In this document: in pieces, positions 41,368 to 46,063 of the stretch
Layout of the letters: every line of letters begins with the position of its first letter
Numbering within the stretch: the stretch's first letter is position 1
Assembly: GCA_002737635.1 (NCBI GenBank)
Contig: NSIC01000002.1
Location: 1 to 46,063 of the forward strand
Direction of reading: 5' to 3'
DNA length: 46,063 nt
DNA from: Acidimicrobium sp.
GTDB lineage: Bacteria; Actinomycetota; Acidimicrobiia; Acidimicrobiales; Ilumatobacteraceae
Notes under the pieces: generated by a model
Database searches by the model: none
What the model saw: only the letters and a program-made list of their open reading frames with translations
What the model was told of the DNA's origin: nothing
Made by a program: the position numbers and the translations under genes

Positions 41368-42870
41368 ATGACGATCAAATCGAAATCACCGATCGAGTTT
41401 TTAAACGCAGTTGATAGCGTCACCGATCGAATAAAGACTGTCGCCACAGAATTATCGCCTGAGTTCTTGAGTTCGCTAAGCAAAGTTTGCCCATGTTCAA
41501 CTTCGACAAGCGACCTCGTCGAGCACGCGCGCGACTGGTGGCCACTGGCGATGCATTGGTCACTGAACGGTATGACGACCCGACGACCAGGCGCCGTGTG
41601 TCGACCGACTTCGACCAAGCAAGTCAGTGAAGTTGTTTCGCTTTGCGCAAAACACTCGGTGCCCGTCACGGTGTCTGGCGGTCGTTCTGGTGTGTGTGGT
41701 GCAGCGGTGCCACTTTTTTCTGGCGTCGTTATCGACACGGCAGATCTGCACGGCGTCGTCAGCGTCGACCAACTCTCTGGCTTGATCGAAGTGCTACCTG
41801 GCACCTTTGGTCCAGATCTCGAAAACGAAATCAACGACAAACACCAACTTAGTGTCGGTCACTTTCCGCAGTCTTTTGATATTTCTACTGTCGGCGGATG
41901 GATTGGTTCGCGTGGTGCTGGTCAATTTTCAACTCGCTACGGAAAAATCGACGACATGGTTGCCGGCCTCGAGGTCGTGCTGGCTGACGGTTCGATAATT
42001 TTGACCGGCACAGAACCAGCGGGTGCCGCGGGGCCGAATTTAACTTCGCTGTTCATCGGTAGCGAAGGCACGCTAGGCATCATCACCAAAGTTTGGTTGC
42101 GCGCGCATCCACTACCTGCCTGCACCAAAAAAACTGCGTTTCGATTCAAGACTTTCGCTGCTGCAGTCGAAACGATGCGCACTGTGATTAGAAATGGCGC
42201 TACGCCTGCCGTGTTGCGGCTTTACGACGAACGCGAGAGCAAACGCAGTCACGGTGGCGATGGCACGACCTGCACGCTGTTGGTTCTCGATGAAGGCGTC
42301 GAAATCTTGGTTGACGCGACACTGAAAATAGTCGGTCTAGCAGCACTCGACAATCATGGCGAAATTGCCGACACGCAACTCGTCGACAACTGGCTTAGTC
42401 ATCGCAACGACACAAGTGGATTGCAGATTCTTTCGAAAAAAGGCTTCGTCATCGACACCATGGAGGTCGCGGTCGCCTGGTCACGCGTAAACCAAGTTGC
42501 TGACTCGGTTAAATCTTCGATCATGAAAGTGACTGGTGCGCGCAGCGCAACTTGTCACATTTCGCACAGCTACACAGACGGCGCGTGCATCTATTTCACT
42601 TTTGTGGGCGAACCACGCGACAAAGATCTTGCCTCGATCGAACTCGCCTACTCACAGATTTGGGATGCCGCCCAGAACTCGGCGTTGCACGCGGGCGCAA
42701 ATCTCACGCATCACCACGGAGTCGGCATCAACCGCGCCAAATATATGAAGCGTGCGCTCGGCTCGGCTCACGGCGTTTTGGCATCCATAAAAAATGTTCT
42801 TGACCCACAAGACATTTTGAACCCCGGCAAATTCGGTATTGCGTCAAAACGCGGTGAATACAAAATTTAA
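41368..42870 (+). CDS. FAD-binding oxidase of the alkyl-DHAP synthase (AGPS) type
   Basis: The 500-residue protein has the VAO/PCMH FAD fold: PVTVSGGRSGVCGA and the PPxxxE-like block STVGGWIGSRGAGQFSTRYG, then LFIGSEGTLGIITKVWL. The C-terminal domain has SHSYTDGACIYF and the His triplet THHHGVG, with YMKRALG and LDPQDILNPGKFG, as in alkyldihydroxyacetonephosphate synthase. AGPS makes ether bonds from acyl-DHAP and a fatty alcohol; in bacteria many relatives are of unknown substrate. Proximity to glpD, which makes DHAP, makes a three-carbon substrate plausible. ATG start, 3 bases after glpD. Confidence 0.85.
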   Translation: MTIKSKSPIEFLNAVDSVTDRIKTVATELSPEFLSSLSKVCPCSTSTSDLVEHARDWWPLAMHWSLNGMTTRRPGAVCRPTSTKQVSEVVSLCAKHSVPVTVSGGRSGVCGAAVPLFSGVVIDTADLHGVVSVDQLSGLIEVLPGTFGPDLENEINDKHQLSVGHFPQSFDISTVGGWIGSRGAGQFSTRYGKIDDMVAGLEVVLADGSIILTGTEPAGAAGPNLTSLFIGSEGTLGIITKVWLRAHPLPACTKKTAFRFKTFAAAVETMRTVIRNGATPAVLRLYDERESKRSHGGDGTTCTLLVLDEGVEILVDATLKIVGLAALDNHGEIADTQLVDNWLSHRNDTSGLQILSKKGFVIDTMEVAVAWSRVNQVADSVKSSIMKVTGARSATCHISHSYTDGACIYFTFVGEPRDKDLASIELAYSQIWDAAQNSALHAGANLTHHHGVGINRAKYMKRALGSAHGVLASIKNVLDPQDILNPGKFGIASKRGEYKI

Positions 42871-42899
42871 GTAGGCAATCGAATATGAGAGGTTGAACT

Positions 42900-44363
42900 T
42901 TGAGCGTTCTAGTCATTGACATCGGCACTAGCTCTTTGCGAGCCGCAGTTGTGCGACATGATGGCTCGTTACACTTTTTAAATCACGAAAATTGTCGACC
43001 GAATACGCCGGCACCCGGGCTGGTCGAGTTTGATGCACAACAAATGGCCGACGCGGTATTGCGAGTCTGTTTAAGGACAATCGAACAGGCACGAGCAACA
43101 GACAAAATCGTCAGTGTCGGCATTACCAATCAGCGAGCGTCGACAGTGATCTGGAGCAAGTCAACCGGCAAACCTCTTGGCCCTGCATTAGGTTGGCAAG
43201 ATCTGCGTACTGTCGGCGAATGCATGACGGTCGCGGCCAAACATGGCATCAAACTGGCACCAAACCAGACTGCAACAAAAGCCGCGTGGATGTTGCGGCA
43301 ATACGTCGATGCAAACAAGATTGATATCCGTGATGTTCGTATCGGCACTGTCGACTCGTTTGTTGCGGCTGTGCTTTCAAACAATCAACTGCACACGACC
43401 GACTCAAGCAATGCGGCAGTTACTGGTCTGTGTGAACTTAATGCGTTGTCATGGTCGCCGCGACTTTGCGAACTTCTTGGTGTCGACATCAACACACTGC
43501 CTAAGATCGTTGCTTCAAGTGGTGTAATCGGCAACGCGACTGCACTACCAGGCTCGCCACCGATTGCGGCGCTAATCGGCGATCAGCAGTCATCGTTAAT
43601 CGGTCAGGCTTGCATCACAAGCGGTGCGACAAAAATTACTTTTGGCACTGGTGGCATGCTCAACACTTATACCGGTCAACTAAGCCCGACAAAGTTCGCG
43701 CGCAACGAAAATGGCACCTACCCGATTGTTGCTTATCGCGATGCGAGACAAACTCATTGGGCGTCTGAGGCGATAATGCTTGCCGCTGGCACGAACATCG
43801 ACTGGCTTCGAGAGGATCTGCAATTGATCAATTCGCCTGAAGAAAGTCACGAACTTGCCGCTCAAGTTGCCGATAGTGCGGGCGTCGTATTTGTGCCCGC
43901 GCTTTTTGGTCTGGGCACCCCACATTGGGATTACGGCGCGCGCGGCACTTTGCTCGGCATCACGCGTGGCACGTCTCGCAGCCACGTTGTTCGCGCCGTA
44001 TTAGAAGGTATCGCCCACCGCGGCGCCGACATGGTCGAATCGGTCGTCGCCGCGACACAACTTGAGGTGAACTCGATTCGCATCGATGGTGGCATGAGTC
44101 GCAACCCAACTTTTGTGCAGGCACTGGCCAATGCGACCGGACGAAATATCGAGGTTTCACCAGTTACCGAAGCCACGACGCTCGGTGCGGCATTTTTGGC
44201 GGGCGTTGGCGTTAATTTCTGGTCGTCGCTCGAGCAAGCAACAAGCACATGGACTCCAGCAAAAATCGTTAGCCCCACCAACCGACTCGATCGTGCACAA
44301 TGGCACGAGGCGGTTTCTCGCGCACGCAATTGGATCCCCGCGTTGTCGAGTCTCGACTTCTAA
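42900..44363 (+). CDS. Divergent glycerol kinase-like FGGY carbohydrate kinase
   Basis: The 487-residue FGGY kinase resembles glycerol kinase: VIDIGTSSLRAAVV, GITNQRAS, GWQDLRT, IGDQQSSLIGQ, FGLGTPHWDYGARG and IRIDGGMSRN. Two glycerol-contact residues of GlpK differ: the Glu of NQRET is Ala80, and the Tyr of the YFSGTK motif is Asn122. The catalytic-type Asp remains. Substrate may therefore be a different polyol or triose. TTG start with GAGAGG seven bases upstream. It lies 29 bases after the AGPS-like gene. Confidence 0.87.
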   Translation: MSVLVIDIGTSSLRAAVVRHDGSLHFLNHENCRPNTPAPGLVEFDAQQMADAVLRVCLRTIEQARATDKIVSVGITNQRASTVIWSKSTGKPLGPALGWQDLRTVGECMTVAAKHGIKLAPNQTATKAAWMLRQYVDANKIDIRDVRIGTVDSFVAAVLSNNQLHTTDSSNAAVTGLCELNALSWSPRLCELLGVDINTLPKIVASSGVIGNATALPGSPPIAALIGDQQSSLIGQACITSGATKITFGTGGMLNTYTGQLSPTKFARNENGTYPIVAYRDARQTHWASEAIMLAAGTNIDWLREDLQLINSPEESHELAAQVADSAGVVFVPALFGLGTPHWDYGARGTLLGITRGTSRSHVVRAVLEGIAHRGADMVESVVAATQLEVNSIRIDGGMSRNPTFVQALANATGRNIEVSPVTEATTLGAAFLAGVGVNFWSSLEQATSTWTPAKIVSPTNRLDRAQWHEAVSRARNWIPALSSLDF

Positions 44364-44382
44364 ATTCGTCTAGATTTATCAA

Positions 44383-44841
44383 ATGCTTTCAGACAACGAC
44401 ATCAACCTTCTCGTTGCCGCCCAGGCACTCGAACTGGCCGCACGAGATATTTATGCAATTGTAGTTTCGCGAAAATCAAAGTCTGACGACGAACAGGGTC
44501 TGCTCGCGCTGATGCACAGTCACCACGCCGCTTATGAGCAAACCCTCAATGGTGTGCTCAGCAAGCGTGCGGCAACCGAGCGCGATAACGATGCCTACAC
44601 CAAGTTTTTTGCGCTGCTGGCAGATGCAAGCAAATTTTGGGAAACACTGCTCGAGCTTGAGAACACCGCAATCGCGACGCATACGGTGATCATTTCGAGA
44701 CTTACATCAGCCAAGAACGCGGCGCTACTCGCCTCGATCACCACGGTCGAGGCACGGCATGCAGCGATGCTCGCTACACGCATCTCTACAAATTTAGATC
44801 TCGCACTTGAAAACACGGCACAATCGTTGGTGGCGCAATGA
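44383..44841 (+). CDS. Ferritin-like protein (soluble member of a pair)
   Basis: The 152-residue all-helical protein has the four-helix ferritin-like layout: LELAARDIYAIVV, HSHHAAYEQTL, ELENTAIATHTVII and TVEARHAAMLATRI, each offering Glu/His at likely metal positions. There is no signal peptide. Its stop overlaps the start of the next gene, a secreted ferritin-like protein, by 4 bases. The role may be in iron or oxidative metabolism; no enzyme activity is known for such proteins. Confidence 0.75.
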   Translation: MLSDNDINLLVAAQALELAARDIYAIVVSRKSKSDDEQGLLALMHSHHAAYEQTLNGVLSKRAATERDNDAYTKFFALLADASKFWETLLELENTAIATHTVIISRLTSAKNAALLASITTVEARHAAMLATRISTNLDLALENTAQSLVAQ

Positions 44842-45650
44842 ACCATCTGAATCAACTCAGTCGTCGCGAATTGTTGCGCTTGAGCGGTTTGTCGCTGGCG
44901 TCAGGTTTAGTTTTGGCTGCATGCGGCAAACAAGCAGGCGTTGTTGATGACGGCGCAATTGCGCGTCTCGGCGAGGCGCCGTCGACTACCGCATTGGCGG
45001 AGGCCGAAGTCACCGATGAAGTTCTTTTGCGCACGGCAGCATCCCTCGAATACAACGCGATAGATACGTATACGGCGGCGCTCGGTCTTGGCGTGTTCAC
45101 CGGCGACCTGGCTGGCGCAACCGAAATTGCCAAACGATTTCGCGATGATCACCAAGCGCATGCTGACGCCGTAAATAGTTTGGTTCGTGCGTTGGGCGGC
45201 AAAGAACATCGCTGCGCCAATGTGCGCATCAACGATCTATACATCACTCCGGCGCTGGCGTTGATCACCGACGACAAAAATCCAAATGTCGGCATCGATG
45301 TCGTCGCACTCGCCCACGCCCTCGAGAATCTTGCTGCACAGACTTATCAAGGTGTTGTTGAACTGATTTCTGATCCAAAATTGCGTGCCGATGCAATTCG
45401 TATCGGTCAACAAGAGTCGCGACACGCGGCGTTGCTGGCCCAAGTGCTCAATCCGGGCATCGCCGCGATGGGCCCGACGAATGACGCCACCACAGGCAAA
45501 CCAAACATCGCCGCGATTCCGGCTGCATTTGGCTCGCAGGCCAACATTCAGTTGATTGTTGGCGCACCCAAAGCCGATGGCACTCGCGCCACGCTGTTGC
45601 TTGAAACCCCGAGTTTGAACTCGCTTATTTACGACAACGTCTCTTGCTAA
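44838..45650 (+). CDS. Ferritin-like predicted Tat lipoprotein
   Basis: The 270-residue protein starts with a Tat-type signal, SRRELLRLSGLSLASG, followed by a lipobox LAAC at about residue 30, so it should be exported folded and lipid-anchored. Two ferritin-like helix pairs follow: LEYNAIDTYTAALG and DDHQAHADAVNSL; LENLAAQTYQGVVEL and QQESRHAALLAQVL. The ExxH-type spacing suggests a metal centre. The C-terminal 70 residues are less ordered and have no recognised domain. ATG start coupled to the soluble paralogue. Confidence 0.82.
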   Translation: MNHLNQLSRRELLRLSGLSLASGLVLAACGKQAGVVDDGAIARLGEAPSTTALAEAEVTDEVLLRTAASLEYNAIDTYTAALGLGVFTGDLAGATEIAKRFRDDHQAHADAVNSLVRALGGKEHRCANVRINDLYITPALALITDDKNPNVGIDVVALAHALENLAAQTYQGVVELISDPKLRADAIRIGQQESRHAALLAQVLNPGIAAMGPTNDATTGKPNIAAIPAAFGSQANIQLIVGAPKADGTRATLLLETPSLNSLIYDNVSC

Positions 45651-45673
45651 GCGATTAATTTCGCTAATACACT
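45644..45673 (+). promoter_or_regulatory. Candidate rnpB promoter
   Basis: TTGCTA (45644-45649) and TACACT (45668-45673) are 18 bases apart and end about 7 bases before the predicted 5' end of RNase P RNA. Both hexamers match the consensus at four of six positions. A small inverted repeat, agcga and tcgct (45650-45654 and 45661-45665), lies in the spacer. Confidence 0.5.
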
Positions 45674-45681
45674 TAAAGCAA

Positions 45682-46056
45682 CGGTGAGTCGGTCGGTCGA
45701 CCGCAGTGTTGTGGTGTTCACATTGCAACATTGAGGAAAGTCGGGACTTCACAGGACAAAGTGCTGGCGAAAGCCAGGTCGGGGAAACCTGATATCTCGT
45801 GCAACAGAAAACAAACCGCCGATGGATGTGTCGCAAGACCTGTCACAGGTAAGGATGAAACGGTGCGGTAAGAGCGCACCAGCGTGGTTGGCAACAACCG
45901 CGGCTTGGTACGTCACTTGAAGCAAGGCCGCGCAGAGGGTATGAACTGTCCGTTCGCTTTCGAGCAACCCTCGGGTAGGCCGCATAGATGGATGGTCGTC
46001 GGTATCAGCAGGAAACTGCTGGTGCTACAAAATCCCGCTTATAGACCGACTCACTG
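45682..46056 (+). ncRNA. rnpB: RNase P RNA (bacterial type A)
   Basis: This is the catalytic RNA that removes tRNA 5' leaders. The P1 helix is a perfect 11-bp pair, gtgagtcggtc (45684-45694) with gaccgactcac (46044-46054). Conserved blocks are present: gaggaaagtcgggacttcac (the P4 5' side), acagaaaacaaaccgcc, the aacggtgcggtaagagcgc segment, and the 3' block acaaaatcccgcttatagacc. The RNA ends just before a T-run. It is complete within the window and about 375 bases long. Confidence 0.95.
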
Positions 46057-46061
46057 TTTTT
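46044..46061 (+). terminator. Possible end of rnpB transcript
   Basis: The 3' strand of the P1 helix is followed within two bases by five T residues (46057-46061). P1 itself could act as the terminator stem or the 3' end could be processed. The window ends here, so more downstream sequence is not visible. Confidence 0.35.
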
Positions 46062-46063
46062 AT

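Noticed and set aside
45237-45836. Minus-strand open frame of 199 codons
   Set aside because: It is antisense to the ferritin-like gene and runs into the RNase P RNA, so it is not a plausible gene.

Overview
The window reads as a chromosomal segment of an actinobacterium (Actinomycetota). The markers are a WhiB regulator, a DUF3040 membrane protein, a PimB-type phosphatidylinositol mannosyltransferase, SepF, the order mraZ-rsmH-ftsL-ftsI-murE-mraY-murD-ftsW, and an actinobacterial HNH nuclease. Base composition is near 50% GC, start codons are often GTG or TTG, and genes are tightly packed with many 4-bp overlaps. This suggests a streamlined lineage, possibly an aquatic Acidimicrobiia-type organism; that placement is inference. 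The DNPR motif of MurE predicts meso-diaminopimelate peptidoglycan.

Region 1 (1-22380, all minus strand) is the division and cell wall (dcw) cluster, read from right to left: a strong mraZ promoter with phased MraZ boxes, mraZ, a long structured leader RNA, rsmH, ftsL-like, ftsI, murE, mraY, murD, ftsW, a murG-murC fusion, a murB-ftsQ fusion, ftsZ, yggS, sepF, yggT, then ileS, a DksA/TraR-like gene with a lysine-rich repeat, lspA and rluD. murF, pgeF/yfiH and divIVA, which usually sit in this cluster, are absent from it. The two translational fusions within four consecutive genes are the most striking feature.

Region 2 (22390-27764, minus strand) holds accessory housekeeping genes: a lipoate ligase-like protein, an HNH endonuclease with a small conserved partner, an acyl-CoA dehydrogenase, a ROK protein, a DUF3040 protein and DNA polymerase IV.

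Region 3 (27795-30330, plus strand) holds a small membrane protein, an inositol monophosphatase-family protein and a canonical glycerol kinase. Region 4 (30327-36540, minus strand) holds a ROK glucokinase, a SRPBCC protein, PimB-like mannosyltransferase, QueG, a small cysteine-rich protein, ThrB, TrpD and WhiB.

Region 5 (36542-39598, minus strand) looks like a redox or peroxide defence unit: a Fur/PerR-like regulator, a rubrerythrin without a rubredoxin domain, an iron-sulfur CCG-domain oxidoreductase and a DUF3501 protein. Region 6 (39709-45650, plus strand) holds glycerol-3-phosphate dehydrogenase, an alkyl-DHAP-synthase-like flavoprotein, a second and divergent glycerol kinase-like protein, and two ferritin-like proteins, one a predicted Tat lipoprotein. 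The window ends with the RNase P RNA gene. No tRNA, rRNA, insertion sequence, prophage or CRISPR array was seen.
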